Shown in pieces: positions 44,965-54,190 of a stretch of 64,000 bases of DNA; positions within the stretch are counted from its first letter, which is position 1; each line of letters opens with the position of its first letter. Origin of the DNA: Parasedimentitalea maritima (GTDB lineage: Bacteria > Pseudomonadota > Alphaproteobacteria > Rhodobacterales > Rhodobacteraceae); NCBI RefSeq assembly GCF_005771405.1, contig NZ_VAUA01000004.1:353475-417474 (forward strand), read 5' to 3'. The notes under the pieces were generated by a model. That model did no database searches, had not been told where the DNA came from, and saw only the letters and a program-made list of their open reading frames with translations. The translations under genes and the position numbers were made by a program.

Positions 44965-46218
44965 TCAGCGCAATGCACGGCCTTTGCGGATTGCATCCGT
45001 CCCAAACCGCTCGCGTATACTATCGGTTGCGCGTTCAGCTTTGGCGCGTTGGGTGGCCAGTGGGTCCAGAAGATCACCTGTGATATCTGCCTGAGTTTCC
45101 GGCACCAGATCGGAAATCCCACAGCCAAGTAACCTGTAGGGCCCCTGATTTCCAACTTGGTCCAGTAAATCGCGCGCGGTCCGGTAGATGACATCCGCCA
45201 TCTGTGTCGCATCTCGGAGCGAGAGCCGCCGGGTCAGGGCTGTGTGATCGGCTCGTTTCAATTTTAGCGTCACCACCCGCCCAGCCTGTTGTTTGGCCTT
45301 TGCGCGATCTGACACTTTTTCCGCCAAACGCCACAGGTGACCATCAAGCACTTCAGTGCTGGCGGTGTCCTCAAAAAACGTGGTTTCGTTTGAGATGGAT
45401 TTCATCGGGGCATTGGCTGAAACTCGACGCCGATCCTCTCCGCGGGCCAGGTGCCACAGGCGCTCTCCTGTTGAGCCAAAGCGCGTGCTGAGGTCTCGGC
45501 GATCCCAGCGCAGCAAGTCTGCAAACGTCCGAATTCCAGCTTTCTCCAGGCTGGCCTGCGCTGCGGGGCCAATACCCCATATCAATCTCACGGGCTTATC
45601 ATGCAGAAAGGTGCTGGTCTCAGCCTTGCCAATCACGGAATAGCCGCGCGGTTTGTCCAGATCCGATGCAACCTTGGCGAGGAACTTGTTATGAGACAAG
45701 CCGATCGAACCGGTAATCCCAATTTCGTCTTTCATGCGCTTGACCAGCCGGGCCAACATCACTGCAGGTGGGGCACCGTGCAGGCGTTGGGTTCCCCCCA
45801 GGTCCATAAAAGCCTCGTCCAGTGAGAGAGGTTCAACGTCGGGGGTCAGTTCGTCCATCATGGCGCGGACCTGACGCGAAACCTCTACGTAGGCTTGCAT
45901 CCGGGGTTTGATCACCACAGCATCAGGGCATAGTTTCATCACCTGAAACATCGGCATTGCCGAGCGCACCCCTCGAATGCGCGCCACATAACAGGCGGTT
46001 GATACAACCCCGCGCTTGCCGCCGCCGATCACCACGGGTTTGTCAGCCAGCTCAGGGTTGTCGCGCTTTTCGACACTTGCGTAGAACGCGTCGCAATCCA
46101 TATGCGCGATGGATAGCGAAAACAGTTCCTCATGTGCCTTTATCCGCGGGCTGCCGCAGTGCGGGCAACGTCGCGCCGGGGCGATCTGGCTCAGGCAATC
46201 TCGGCAGAGGGCGTGCAT
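44965..46218 (-). CDS. dinB: DNA polymerase IV with N-terminal zinc-ribbon-like segment
   Basis: This 417-residue Y-family translesion polymerase has catalytic residues in SIAHMDCDAFYASVEK (first Asp) and VEPLSLDEAFMDLGG (SLDEA). VSTACYVARIRGVRSAMPM is also present. Ahead of the polymerase are about 32 residues, MHALCRDCLSQIAPARRC and then PHCG, forming a CxxC-x9-CxxC zinc-ribbon-like module. The fingers, palm, thumb and little-finger domains are complete. No C-terminal beta-clamp motif is obvious in the last residues (FGTDAIRKGRALR). Divergent from the Nudix gene. Confidence 0.93.
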   Translation of the reverse strand: MHALCRDCLSQIAPARRCPHCGSPRIKAHEELFSLSIAHMDCDAFYASVEKRDNPELADKPVVIGGGKRGVVSTACYVARIRGVRSAMPMFQVMKLCPDAVVIKPRMQAYVEVSRQVRAMMDELTPDVEPLSLDEAFMDLGGTQRLHGAPPAVMLARLVKRMKDEIGITGSIGLSHNKFLAKVASDLDKPRGYSVIGKAETSTFLHDKPVRLIWGIGPAAQASLEKAGIRTFADLLRWDRRDLSTRFGSTGERLWHLARGEDRRRVSANAPMKSISNETTFFEDTASTEVLDGHLWRLAEKVSDRAKAKQQAGRVVTLKLKRADHTALTRRLSLRDATQMADVIYRTARDLLDQVGNQGPYRLLGCGISDLVPETQADITGDLLDPLATQRAKAERATDSIRERFGTDAIRKGRALR

Positions 46219-46317
46219 TGGGATGTCATCTAAGTCTTGGGAGTGGAGTTTGTTCTGCCAGTTTAACTTGGCTGGGCAGTCTTGTCTTTATCTGGTGGCT
46301 GTATCAATGATTGTATC

Positions 46318-46725
46318 ATGGAATTTACGGGTGCAAAACTGGCGTTGTTTCTGGGTCACGACTTGTTGGTGATCCAGCGTGACGACAAGCCAGATATTCC
46401 GTTTCCCAATCATTGGGACCTGCCGGGTGGTGGCCGCGAGGCAGGGGAAACTCCGGCCCAATGTGCCTTGCGGGAAACGTATGAAGAAGTCGGACTTCGG
46501 TTGCAGGAGACCGATCTGATCTGGGCAAAAGAATACCAGCGAACAAGCGGGAAAATGTGGTTTTTCGTCTCTCACCAACCGGCAAAGATGGTTGATCAAA
46601 TTTGTTTTGGAAATGAAGGTCAGGGTTGGAAACTGATGACGTCGGCTGAGTATTGCAAACACCCAATGGCAGTGCCGCATTTTGTGGCGCAACTATGTGA
46701 GTATCTGGAAGAGATAGGACGCTAA
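46318..46725 (+). CDS. Nudix hydrolase
   Basis: This 135-residue protein has the Nudix box GREAGETPAQCALRETYEEVG, shortened here as GREAGE...RETYEEVG, at about residues 40-60. It fits GX5EX7REUXEEXGU. Family members hydrolyse nucleoside diphosphates linked to another moiety, and the exact substrate is unknown. The start MEFTGAK is chosen because it keeps the family core length. An earlier in-frame Met adds 12 residues. The ribosome site is weak. It is divergent from dinB, which makes a nucleotide-pool cleaning role attractive but unproven. Confidence 0.87.
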   Translation: MEFTGAKLALFLGHDLLVIQRDDKPDIPFPNHWDLPGGGREAGETPAQCALRETYEEVGLRLQETDLIWAKEYQRTSGKMWFFVSHQPAKMVDQICFGNEGQGWKLMTSAEYCKHPMAVPHFVAQLCEYLEEIGR

Positions 46726-46740
46726 CCTTATAGGAAAATC

Positions 46741-46761
46741 CCCCCGCTGCTGAAGCGGGGG
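46741..46761. terminator. GC hairpin after the Nudix gene
   Basis: CCCCCGCT (46741-46748) pairs with AGCGGGGG (46754-46761) around a 5-nt loop, 16 nt after the Nudix stop. On the minus strand the stem is followed by GATTTTCC. It is a probable terminator, mainly for the Nudix transcript. Confidence 0.6.
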
Positions 46762-47054
46762 TAGGTGACGAGCCTCAGGAAGAGAACCCATCAGGGGAGT
46801 GTCTTGTATTCTAAATCTGATATTTTGGCGCAAACACCTAGTCTGGAATTGCTGACGCCTTAATTGAGCATAGAAAATGTGCCTTTGTCGGCACAGAGAC
46901 AATATGGCGCGCCTTAGGTGTTTTACGCTGATATTTCGTTTTCTAAGAAGGGGTTGACGTAGGGTCAACTGGCCGAATCGCCTTCCGTTCCCGAGAATTG
47001 GCGCGTCTGAGCGAAGTTTTTATTTTGCCTACAAATTAGGCGCTTACCTTGAAT
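46762..47054. other. Gene-free stretch between Nudix and pyrF with an imperfect inverted repeat
   Basis: No credible coding frame is seen. The stretch is more AT-rich than its surroundings. AAACACCTA (46832-46840) and TAGGTGTTT (46915-46923) are inverted arms about 74 nt apart, extendable to GCGcaAACACCTA / TAGGTGTTTtaCGC with a small mismatch. It could be a decayed small element or a structured RNA. I cannot assign a function. Confidence 0.4.
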
Positions 47055-47750
47055 TCAGGTGTTTTTGATCTCGCTCAGGATGGCTTGTGCTGCGGCGCTC
47101 GGATCTTTTGCTTGCCAAACGGGGCGGCCTACAACGATGTGATCCGCACCATTCGCGATTGCACTTGCCGGCGTTGCAACCCGTTTCTGGTCTCCCAGAT
47201 CAGCCCCTGCGGGTCGGACACCGGGTGTCACGATCAATCGGCCCGCAGCTTCGGGCAGGGCGCGGATTAGCGCGGCTTCATGTGGTGAGGCAATGACGCC
47301 ATCGGCCCCTGCGGCAAAGGCGTGGCTGGCGCGTTCCAGCACCAGATCTTGCACGTCGCCGTCCTTGATCAGTGCGGCGTCAAGATCCTGCCGGTCCAAA
47401 GAGGTCAGGATGGTGACGGCTAATATTTTCATGTCTTTGCCAGCGGCACCCTGTTTGGCGGCCTCAACCACAGAAGGGTCGCCGTGCACAGTCAGGAAAT
47501 CGAGATCAAATTGAGCCAGACCACGTACTGCTTTTTCGACGGTGGCGCTGATGTCGAACAGCTTCATGTCCAGAAAAATGCGTTTGCCCATTTCATGCTT
47601 CAGCTCATTGGCCAGTGCCAAACCACCACCGGTCAGCATCCCCAGTCCGATTTTGTAGAATGATACGGCATCACCTAATTGTTCGGCCAGTTGCAGGCCT
47701 TGCACGGCATTGGGGACATCCATTGCAACAATCAAGCGGTCGTCAGACAT
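47055..47750 (-). CDS. pyrF: Orotidine-5'-phosphate decarboxylase
   Basis: This 231-residue TIM-barrel enzyme performs the last step of UMP synthesis. The catalytic DxKxxD array is RIFLDMKLFDISATV. Other conserved parts are LIVAMDVPNA at strand 1, LTVHGDPS, VLAVTIL-type (ILAVTILTSL) and the phosphate loop VTPGVRPAGA with DHIVVGRPVW. The Met at 47750 (MSDDRLIVAMD) is the start. A much longer open frame upstream would overlap the next gene and is not coding. It is downstream of the PEMT-like gene on the same strand. Confidence 0.95.
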   Translation of the reverse strand: MSDDRLIVAMDVPNAVQGLQLAEQLGDAVSFYKIGLGMLTGGGLALANELKHEMGKRIFLDMKLFDISATVEKAVRGLAQFDLDFLTVHGDPSVVEAAKQGAAGKDMKILAVTILTSLDRQDLDAALIKDGDVQDLVLERASHAFAAGADGVIASPHEAALIRALPEAAGRLIVTPGVRPAGADLGDQKRVATPASAIANGADHIVVGRPVWQAKDPSAAAQAILSEIKNT

Positions 47751-47815
47751 GGGGGCAGCTCCGGTTCTGGTGGGGTCGCGCCTATCTATGGGCACCAGCG
47801 TCTTGGCACAAGGGG

Positions 47816-48517
47816 TCACGTTTTGCCGTAAATCCATCGCATGTCGGGGGCCTCGGTGCAGTACATATGCACCCAAATGTAACACTGCTGGAACAGCGCC
47901 AGTATCAGTGCATTCCACGAACCAAACAGCAGAGCGATGCCCCATAATCCTAGGAAAGCAACGCCATACATGCCGTTTGATGTGTATTTGAAAACACCTT
48001 TGTTGACCAAGGGCATAGAGGCAAAGGTATCTCGGAAATGATCTCCACCTAGGGCACGGGGCAGGGTGAAATGCACTAAGACCGAATGCATGGCCCAAAC
48101 CGCTAATGCTAACAACGCTGTCCCGGCCAACAGCTCAATGAGGCGAACCCCAGTTATGTCGGCAGTGTCTGTCCATGCCACCAATAGAACGGTGAGTGGA
48201 CGCGCGATCAGCAGAGGCAGGAAAATCAACCTCCAGACCGACATGTCGCGATTACCAAACCAGCGTGTAAACAGGTTACGGTGCAGCTGTAGGCGAAACA
48301 CTATGGCCACGATGACCTGATGGATCACTGCAAGCCCGATCGAGAGCGTGGCCCATCCTGCGGAACTGTAGCCTAACAGATAGGATGCTTCCGATGGCCT
48401 ATCCAATAAAGAATTGGCGCCGACAACCAGCAGTATCGCCAGCCCGATGTGCTGCGGCTGCCCTTCCAAAATATCCCAAAGGGTGCTCCGTCCGCGTATA
48501 TCGCGCAATGATGTCAT
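47816..48517 (-). CDS. PEMT/ICMT-like integral membrane methyltransferase family protein (putative)
   Basis: This 233-residue protein has about six membrane segments. The C-terminal third has GVFKYTSNGMYGVAFLGLWG, then YIWVHMYCTEAPDMRWIYG. This resembles the cofactor-binding region of phospholipid/isoprenylcysteine methyltransferases, with the terminal TE-PDM-IYG signature. A role in methylating a membrane lipid is possible, but the N-terminal half has no decisive motif. It lies 65 nt upstream of pyrF with no obvious link. Confidence 0.6.
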   Translation of the reverse strand: MTSLRDIRGRSTLWDILEGQPQHIGLAILLVVGANSLLDRPSEASYLLGYSSAGWATLSIGLAVIHQVIVAIVFRLQLHRNLFTRWFGNRDMSVWRLIFLPLLIARPLTVLLVAWTDTADITGVRLIELLAGTALLALAVWAMHSVLVHFTLPRALGGDHFRDTFASMPLVNKGVFKYTSNGMYGVAFLGLWGIALLFGSWNALILALFQQCYIWVHMYCTEAPDMRWIYGKT

Positions 48518-48562
48518 GCCACCAGTATCGGCACTGGCGGCGAATTGTCGACAGTTACCCGA

Positions 48563-48820
48563 TCAGTGTGTGCTGACCAAGTGATCCGCCAGCTGCAGTT
48601 CCTGGTGGCCTGACCGAAACTCGGGCATGCGCTTCAATTGGCGCGCCGCTTCGTGCGCAAAGCCACGATCGCGGTCTTCTGTGTTTTCATAGGGGGGCAA
48701 ATTGATCTGACAGTACAGATTAACAGTCCGGTCAATCAGCGATAGCACTACGTTGGCGCAATGTCGCGCGTGATGATTGTCATAGTGGTAATGGGTCACT
48801 TCGATGTCAGTCACTAGCAT
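48563..48820 (-). CDS. Small hypothetical protein
   Basis: This 85-residue soluble protein is rich in His in its first third (VTHYHYDNHHARHCANVV). The C-terminal part is charged and helical (DRGFAHEAARQLKRMPEFR). I do not recognise a family. AGGAGG ends 7 nt upstream of the ATG at 48820, which strongly supports this start over the longer in-frame reading. It is divergent from clpB. The His cluster could bind metal. Confidence 0.65.
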   Translation of the reverse strand: MLVTDIEVTHYHYDNHHARHCANVVLSLIDRTVNLYCQINLPPYENTEDRDRGFAHEAARQLKRMPEFRSGHQELQLADHLVSTH

Positions 48821-48944
48821 GGCAGCCTCCTGTTTTGATCTTTTCAGGCTGCTCTTGAATGCCGGCGGAACTGTGACCTTCATGAGGAACAAAAAGGAAT
48901 GACGTCTGTCAGTAGTTTTCTCATCTTTTTAGTGGACTATACCA

Positions 48945-48973
48945 CTTGAAGGGGAGGCGGGACTTCCCACATT
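48945..48973 (+). promoter_or_regulatory. RpoH-type (heat-shock) promoter of clpB
   Basis: CTTGAA (48945-48950), a 15-nt spacer, then CCCACATT (48966-48973). This resembles the alphaproteobacterial sigma-32 promoter (CTTGAA, then CCAT-T-like -10). It is 80 nt upstream of the clpB start, and clpB is a classic RpoH target. Confidence 0.55.
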
Positions 48974-49052
48974 GATGTTTGAGGCCCAATTCGGGACGCG
49001 CTGCCTAGCGGGCGTTCCACATTTTTGGGGCGCTTGTTAAAAGGAGAGACAA

Positions 49053-51671
49053 ATGGACTTGAATAAGTTCACCGAGCGAGCACGTGGTTTCGTGCAGGCG
49101 GCTCAGACCATTGCGGTGCGGGAAGAGCATCAGCGGCTGGTCCCCGAGCACATTCTAAAAGCACTGATGGATGACGACCAGGGGCTGGCAAGCAATCTGA
49201 TCAGCCGTGCGGGCGGGGTGCCATCGCGCGTGGTAGAATCGCTGGACGTTGCCCTGTCGAAACAATCCAAGGTCAGCGGTGATGCAGGCCAGATCTACAT
49301 GGATGGTCAAACCGCCAAGGTGATGGCCGAGGCTGAAAAACTGGCGACCAAGGCGGGCGATAGTTTTGTGCCGGTTGAACGGGTGCTGATGGCGCTGTGT
49401 ATGGTGAAATCCAAAGCCAAAGAGGCGCTGGATGCCGGAGGCGTATCTGCGCAGAAATTAAACGAAGCCATTAACGACATTCGCAAAGGTCGCACCGCTG
49501 ACAGCGCCAGCGCCGAAGACGGCTATGACGCGCTCAAGAAATACGCCCATGATCTGACCGAGGCCGCACGCGAGGGCAAGATCGACCCTATCATTGGCCG
49601 GGACGAGGAAATCCGCCGTGCCATGCAGGTCCTGTCACGTCGCACCAAGAACAATCCGGTTCTGATTGGTGAACCCGGCGTGGGTAAAACCGCCATTGCC
49701 GAGGGCATGGCCCTACGCATCGTCAACGGCGATGTGCCGGAATCCCTGCGTGACAAACAATTGCTGTCACTGGACATGGGAGCCCTGATTGCCGGTGCCA
49801 AATATCGAGGTGAATTCGAAGAACGGCTCAAAGCGGTCCTGACCGAGGTGACCGAAGCCGCGGGTGAAATTATCCTGTTCATTGACGAAATGCATACCTT
49901 GGTTGGCGCTGGCAAGGGGGACGGCGCGATGGACGCCGCCAATCTGATCAAACCGGCGCTGGCGCGGGGGGAGCTGCACTGCATCGGTGCCACCACACTG
50001 GATGAATACCGCAAATACGTGGAAAAAGACGCCGCCCTGGCCCGTCGTTTCCAGCCGGTGGTGATCTCTGAGCCAACAGTGGAGGATACAATTTCGATCC
50101 TGCGTGGCATCAAAGAAAAGTATGAATTGCACCACGGTGTGCGGATCTCGGACTCGGCTCTGGTCTCGGCGGCAACTCTGTCGCACCGTTATATCACTGA
50201 CCGCTTTTTACCGGACAAGGCCATCGATTTGATGGACGAAGCCGCCAGCCGTCTGCGGATGGAAGTCGACAGCAAACCCGAAGAGCTGGACCAGCTTGAT
50301 CGTCAGATCCTGCAAATGCAGATCGAGGCCGAAGCCCTGCGGCTGGAAGATGATGCCGCTTCGGTAGATCGTCTGGAAACGCTTGAGGTCGACCTGGCTG
50401 AGCTACAGGAACGCAGCGCCGAGATGACCGCCCAGTGGCAGTCGGAACGCGACAAGATGGCTGGTGCACGTGACATCAAAGAACAGTTGGACAAGGCCCG
50501 CGCTGAACTGGGTATCGCCAAACGCGAGGGCAATCTGGGCCGCGCGGGTGAGCTATCTTATGGTGTGATCCCTGATCTGGAAAAACAGCTGGCCGAGGCC
50601 GAAGACCGCGAGGGCGAAGGCCTGATGGTGGCCGAAGCCGTGCGCCCGGAACAGATCGCTGCGGTGGTAGAGCGTTGGACCGGTATTCCCACCTCCAAAA
50701 TGCTGGAAGGCGACCGCGAAAAACTGCTGCGGATGGAGGATGAACTGCATGGCCGGGTCATCGGCCAGAACGATGCCGTCACCGCTGTGGCCAATGCGGT
50801 GCGCCGTGCCCGTGCCGGCCTGAACGACGAAGACCGCCCGCTGGGCTCCTTCTTGTTCCTTGGGCCAACGGGTGTTGGTAAAACTGAGCTGACCAAGGCC
50901 GTGGCTGACTTCTTGTTCGACGACGAACACGCCATGGTGCGCATCGACATGTCGGAATACATGGAGAAACACAGCGTTGCCCGGCTGATCGGCGCGCCTC
51001 CGGGTTACGTCGGCTATGACGAAGGTGGTGCCCTGACCGAAGCCGTGCGTCGTCGCCCCTATCAGGTGGTGCTGTTCGACGAGGTCGAAAAGGCGCATCC
51101 GGATGTGTTCAACGTGCTGTTGCAGGTGTTGGATGACGGCGTGCTGACCGATGGTCAGGGCCGCACCGTCGATTTCAAACAAACGCTGATCGTGCTGACC
51201 TCGAACCTTGGGGCGCAGGCGCTGAGCCAATTGCCCGAAGGTGCCGATGCGTCGGAAGCACGGCGCGACGTGATGGAGGCAGTGCGCGGTCATTTCCGGC
51301 CCGAGTTCCTGAACCGTCTGGATGAAACCATCATCTTTGATCGCCTCAAACGCGAGGATATGGATGGTATCGTCGACATTCAGCTGGCGCGCCTGATCAA
51401 ACGTCTAGCCGCCCGCAAAATCACGCTGGCATTGGACGATGAGGCCCGCACCTGGCTAGCCGACGAAGGCTATGACCCGGTGTTTGGCGCACGTCCCCTG
51501 AAACGGGTGATCCAACGCGCCCTGCAAAACGCACTGGCCGAAATGCTGCTGGGTGGGGATGTCAAAGACGGCGATACGGTTCCGGTATCGGCCGGGGCTG
51601 AGGGGTTGATCATCGGCGACCGTGTCGGATCCACCAACCGCCCCAAACCCGACGACGCGGTGGTGCACTAA
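49053..51671 (+). CDS. clpB: ATP-dependent disaggregase ClpB
   Basis: This 872-residue Hsp100 chaperone resolubilises aggregates with DnaK. The N-terminal Clp-N repeats (about 1-145) are followed by AAA-1 with Walker [14 protein letters not shown] (about 206). A coiled-coil M-domain (about 410-530) comes next, then AAA-2 with [13 protein letters not shown] (about 606) and sensor [10 protein letters not shown]. The length is typical of ClpB, and there is no ClpP-binding IGF/L loop, so it is not a protease partner. AAAAGGAGAGA lies just upstream of the ATG. A heat-shock promoter precedes it and a terminator follows. Confidence 0.97.
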   Translation: MDLNKFTERARGFVQAAQTIAVREEHQRLVPEHILKALMDDDQGLASNLISRAGGVPSRVVESLDVALSKQSKVSGDAGQIYMDGQTAKVMAEAEKLATKAGDSFVPVERVLMALCMVKSKAKEALDAGGVSAQKLNEAINDIRKGRTADSASAEDGYDALKKYAHDLTEAAREGKIDPIIGRDEEIRRAMQVLSRRTKNNPVLIGEPGVGKTAIAEGMALRIVNGDVPESLRDKQLLSLDMGALIAGAKYRGEFEERLKAVLTEVTEAAGEIILFIDEMHTLVGAGKGDGAMDAANLIKPALARGELHCIGATTLDEYRKYVEKDAALARRFQPVVISEPTVEDTISILRGIKEKYELHHGVRISDSALVSAATLSHRYITDRFLPDKAIDLMDEAASRLRMEVDSKPEELDQLDRQILQMQIEAEALRLEDDAASVDRLETLEVDLAELQERSAEMTAQWQSERDKMAGARDIKEQLDKARAELGIAKREGNLGRAGELSYGVIPDLEKQLAEAEDREGEGLMVAEAVRPEQIAAVVERWTGIPTSKMLEGDREKLLRMEDELHGRVIGQNDAVTAVANAVRRARAGLNDEDRPLGSFLFLGPTGVGKTELTKAVADFLFDDEHAMVRIDMSEYMEKHSVARLIGAPPGYVGYDEGGALTEAVRRRPYQVVLFDEVEKAHPDVFNVLLQVLDDGVLTDGQGRTVDFKQTLIVLTSNLGAQALSQLPEGADASEARRDVMEAVRGHFRPEFLNRLDETIIFDRLKREDMDGIVDIQLARLIKRLAARKITLALDDEARTWLADEGYDPVFGARPLKRVIQRALQNALAEMLLGGDVKDGDTVPVSAGAEGLIIGDRVGSTNRPKPDDAVVH

Positions 51672-51681
51672 AAAGAAAGAG

Positions 51682-51706
51682 GCCCGTCAGAAATGGCGGG
51701 CTTTTT
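51682..51706 (+). terminator. Rho-independent terminator of clpB
   Basis: GCCCG (51682-51686) and CGGGC (51697-51701) form the stem, followed by TTTTT, 11 nt after the clpB stop. Confidence 0.85.
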
Positions 51707-51725
51707 GCAAGACAGATCAGTACAA

Positions 51726-52121
51726 TTACGCCTTTTTCATAGCGATAAGCTCATTCGAGGTCTTAGAGTGAGTTGCCAGCCAGCCGTCTCTATCAAAAGC
51801 AACTAGTAGCGGTGCGCCGAACTGTTCAGAGAGATCGAATTTGCTTCCATCGTCTCTGATTAGATCTATGGAAAACCCGCCAACAAGCTCGTAGTTTGAG
51901 AAAAAGGCCGCCAACGCACCTTCAGCTGCTGCCATTGCAATCTGGCGCTCGCGAAGGCTCAATTTTTTTGGCGTTTCGTGGACTTGCTTGTTCAAGGTAT
52001 GCAAATCGGCATCACTGGAATTCAAGGCCAGAGTTGCAGCCTGAACACCTTGATCAAATGCATTGGCTACGACGTCTCGGGCAAACATGTCGATAGCACT
52101 TTCAGTCTCGTTTTGATCCAC
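51726..52121 (-). CDS. Hypothetical protein, 131 residues
   Basis: An acidic protein without signal peptide or membrane segment. The N-terminal half is helical (ESAIDMFARDVVANAFDQGV, LSLRERQIAMAAAEGALAAF). The C-terminal half looks like beta strands (IDLIRDDGSKFDLSEQFGA, PLLVAFDRDGWLATHS). No family is recognised. Base composition is lower in GC than the flanking clpB. It is a single gene facing clpB's terminator, followed by about 200 nt without a feature. Confidence 0.55.
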   Translation of the reverse strand: MDQNETESAIDMFARDVVANAFDQGVQAATLALNSSDADLHTLNKQVHETPKKLSLRERQIAMAAAEGALAAFFSNYELVGGFSIDLIRDDGSKFDLSEQFGAPLLVAFDRDGWLATHSKTSNELIAMKKA

Positions 52122-52329
52122 ATCAATTCCTTTGGTAAATGGGTAGTGGCATCGCGAGGAGATGCGCGGCTGCTAGTTGCTCTTAGTTGATAATGGAATG
52201 TGTAGGTTTTCTCAAACCAGCGTCGGGCCGAGGGGGTAAGCATCCTCACGGTTTGCTAGAGGCAAACCTTTGGCTCGATGGGGGGGCTGTCAAATCGTAG
52301 GGGTGGCATTTGCAAGCTGTTATAAATCT

Positions 52330-52896
52330 CTATCCCGTAACCGCTTCCCGCGCCATCCGCTGCTCCTGCTTGCGTCGCAACACATCCATCCGCGGCTCCC
52401 AGTTATACCGGGTGTCCTCAACCGTTAGCGACCAGAACAATTCCCCGCCATCGCGCCAGGCGTCCAGAACGATACCACCATAAATGTCATCCCCGCGTGC
52501 GGCGATCACGGCGGTGCTGTGGTCGATCAGAAAGGCGACTTTGGGCTCTGCAATGGCGCGTAGCATCACCAGGGTTTTGAACTCTTCTTGGTTCAACCGG
52601 GTCTGCATGTCCTCAGCGTAATGATAACACAGCCCCCGGTCCTTGATCCCGGCGTTGACCTTGCTGTTGTGCACCAGTGGCGCGGTGGTGACGCCATAGT
52701 CTTGTGCCAACCGAGTCGAATAGCTGTATGAAATTTCGGCGGCGCGTCGGGCCTCACCCGGGTCCACATCGGGACCAAGCGCCTGAATTGCCAGTGTAAG
52801 CTCGCCAACGGGGTCGCTGGACGTGGTAACCGGCGCGGCGCAGCCGCTCAGTATCAGGGCGCCAAACCCGATCATTATAGAAATCAGCCGTTTCAT
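52330..52896 (-). CDS. Predicted lipoprotein of unknown function
   Basis: The protein has about 188 residues from MKRLISI, with a signal peptide and lipobox LILSGC (Cys19). The mature part contains VGELTLAIQALGPDVDPGEAR, read here as GELTLAIQALGP then DPGEAR. GLCYHYAEDMQTRL and a later WSLTVEDTRYNWEPRMDVL suggest a cysteine-peptidase-like fold (a Cys-His pair in GLCYHYA), but this is a weak idea. It should sit in the envelope. An in-frame Met 15 codons upstream lacks lipobox spacing and is rejected. Confidence 0.72.
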   Translation of the reverse strand: MKRLISIMIGFGALILSGCAAPVTTSSDPVGELTLAIQALGPDVDPGEARRAAEISYSYSTRLAQDYGVTTAPLVHNSKVNAGIKDRGLCYHYAEDMQTRLNQEEFKTLVMLRAIAEPKVAFLIDHSTAVIAARGDDIYGGIVLDAWRDGGELFWSLTVEDTRYNWEPRMDVLRRKQEQRMAREAVTG

Positions 52897-53010
52897 CTTG
52901 TCCTGCTCAACGCCACTTCGCCCAGTGCGTGTTCGCAACATGCGGAGTAGCTGCGACTAACACAAGGTGTTTAAGGTTGCGGATGGCAATAGTTGTGTTA
53001 TACACTTAAT

Positions 53011-53487
53011 ATGAACTATGAACGCCAAATCCTACACTGGGTGAACCGGCTCGGCTTTCTTACCCGCAAAGAAATTGTTGCGCGCTTTGGCGTGGCGGGT
53101 TTTGAGGTCAGTCCGGAAGAGTGGGCACTTTTGTTGCTCCTCAACGAAGGCGGGGCAAAGGCCCCCAGTGAAATCGCCGAGATCACCTCGAAGGATCGTA
53201 CAACTGTCACGCGGTTGGTTGATGGGATGGTCCGCAAAGGTCTGGTCAACCGGATCCCAAATGAATCCGATCGTCGAAGGATGGTTATCGAACTCAGCGC
53301 GTCCGGGCACAGCCTGTTCGCCAAACTGGCCCCCATCGCAAAAGGTCTCATTGGTGATGCCATGGGCGAAATAGGTGAGGATGATGCCCAAATCACTCTC
53401 GCAGTGCTCAAGAGGATGACATCAAACCTGCAAGGCGCTGACCTGTCTTCGAGCAGCAAAAAGGAGACCCAAGATGCCAAGCTATAA
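53011..53487 (+). CDS. MarR family transcriptional regulator
   Basis: This 158-residue winged-helix protein has the MarR core with VSPEEWALLLLLNEGGAKAP and SEIAEITSKDRTTVTRLVDG (recognition helix). The wing is GLVNRIPNESDRRRMVIELS, with the family DxRxxxV-type DRRR. It should bind an operator as a dimer, often released by small molecules or thiol oxidation. A Cys-based redox switch is not seen. It overlaps the downstream redoxin gene by 14 nt, so control of that gene and itself is likely. A short AT-rich promoter region precedes it. Confidence 0.9.
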   Translation: MNYERQILHWVNRLGFLTRKEIVARFGVAGFEVSPEEWALLLLLNEGGAKAPSEIAEITSKDRTTVTRLVDGMVRKGLVNRIPNESDRRRMVIELSASGHSLFAKLAPIAKGLIGDAMGEIGEDDAQITLAVLKRMTSNLQGADLSSSSKKETQDAKL

Positions 53488-54190
53488 CTACGATGAGTTT
53501 TCGCCGGATGACTATGATTTCGATACGGTCGAAGGCCCTGTCGTTGGGCAAAAGGCCCCTGATTTTGAACTTACGACAAGCGATGGGCGGACGAAGCGAT
53601 TGCTCGATTTTGAGGGCGATTTTTTGGTTCTTGAAATAGGTAGCATCACTTGCCCACTGTTTCAAAGTCGTCGGGGGATCATGCAACCACTGCAGCAAGA
53701 ATTCCCACAGATTAGTTCCGCGGTGCTTTATGTCCGTGAGGCGCACCCGGGTGTGGACATTCCGGGTCATCAGAATTTTGACGATAAACTTGCTTGCGCA
53801 ACCCGGCTGAAAAGTGAGGACGGTGAAACTCGGACCGTTTTTGTGGATGATTTCGAAGGGGCGGCGCATCTGGGTTATGGCAGCATGCCCAATGCTGTCT
53901 TCATCATCGACCGCAAAGGCTGCGTTCGGTTCCATGCTGAGTGGAACAACCCGTCTGCCACGCGCAAAGCGCTTGCGGCGTTGATTGCGGGGAAACCTGT
54001 GCGCGTTAAAAGCTATTTTCGCCCAGCCTTGCCACCGATCGCCCTGAAAACCTTGGGTCGGGCAGGACGCGGCTCTGCCAGTGAATTCTTCCGTGGGTTG
54101 CCGTTTTTGATCTGGACCAACCTGATCAAAAGAAACCTCAGACTATTGCTTAACCAACAGCAGGACGCCCGCAAAAGTCCGGGCTGCTAG
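53474..54190 (+). CDS. Redoxin / deiodinase-like thioredoxin-fold protein
   Basis: This 238-residue protein begins with an acidic Tyr-rich stretch (YNYDEFSPDDYDFD). A thioredoxin-fold domain follows, with GQKAPDFELTTSDGR and the active-site loop LEIGSITCPLFQSR (single Cys about 68). LYVREAHPGVDIPG comes next. The GS-x-T-C/U-P-x-F loop and the EAHP motif match the iodothyronine deiodinase/redoxin group, with Cys in place of selenocysteine. The last 50 residues are basic (RAGRGSASEFFRGL, RNLRLLL), unlike classic redoxins. It is translationally coupled to a MarR regulator. Its reaction is unknown and may be reductive dehalogenation or peroxide reduction. Confidence 0.75.
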   Translation: MPSYNYDEFSPDDYDFDTVEGPVVGQKAPDFELTTSDGRTKRLLDFEGDFLVLEIGSITCPLFQSRRGIMQPLQQEFPQISSAVLYVREAHPGVDIPGHQNFDDKLACATRLKSEDGETRTVFVDDFEGAAHLGYGSMPNAVFIIDRKGCVRFHAEWNNPSATRKALAALIAGKPVRVKSYFRPALPPIALKTLGRAGRGSASEFFRGLPFLIWTNLIKRNLRLLLNQQQDARKSPGC

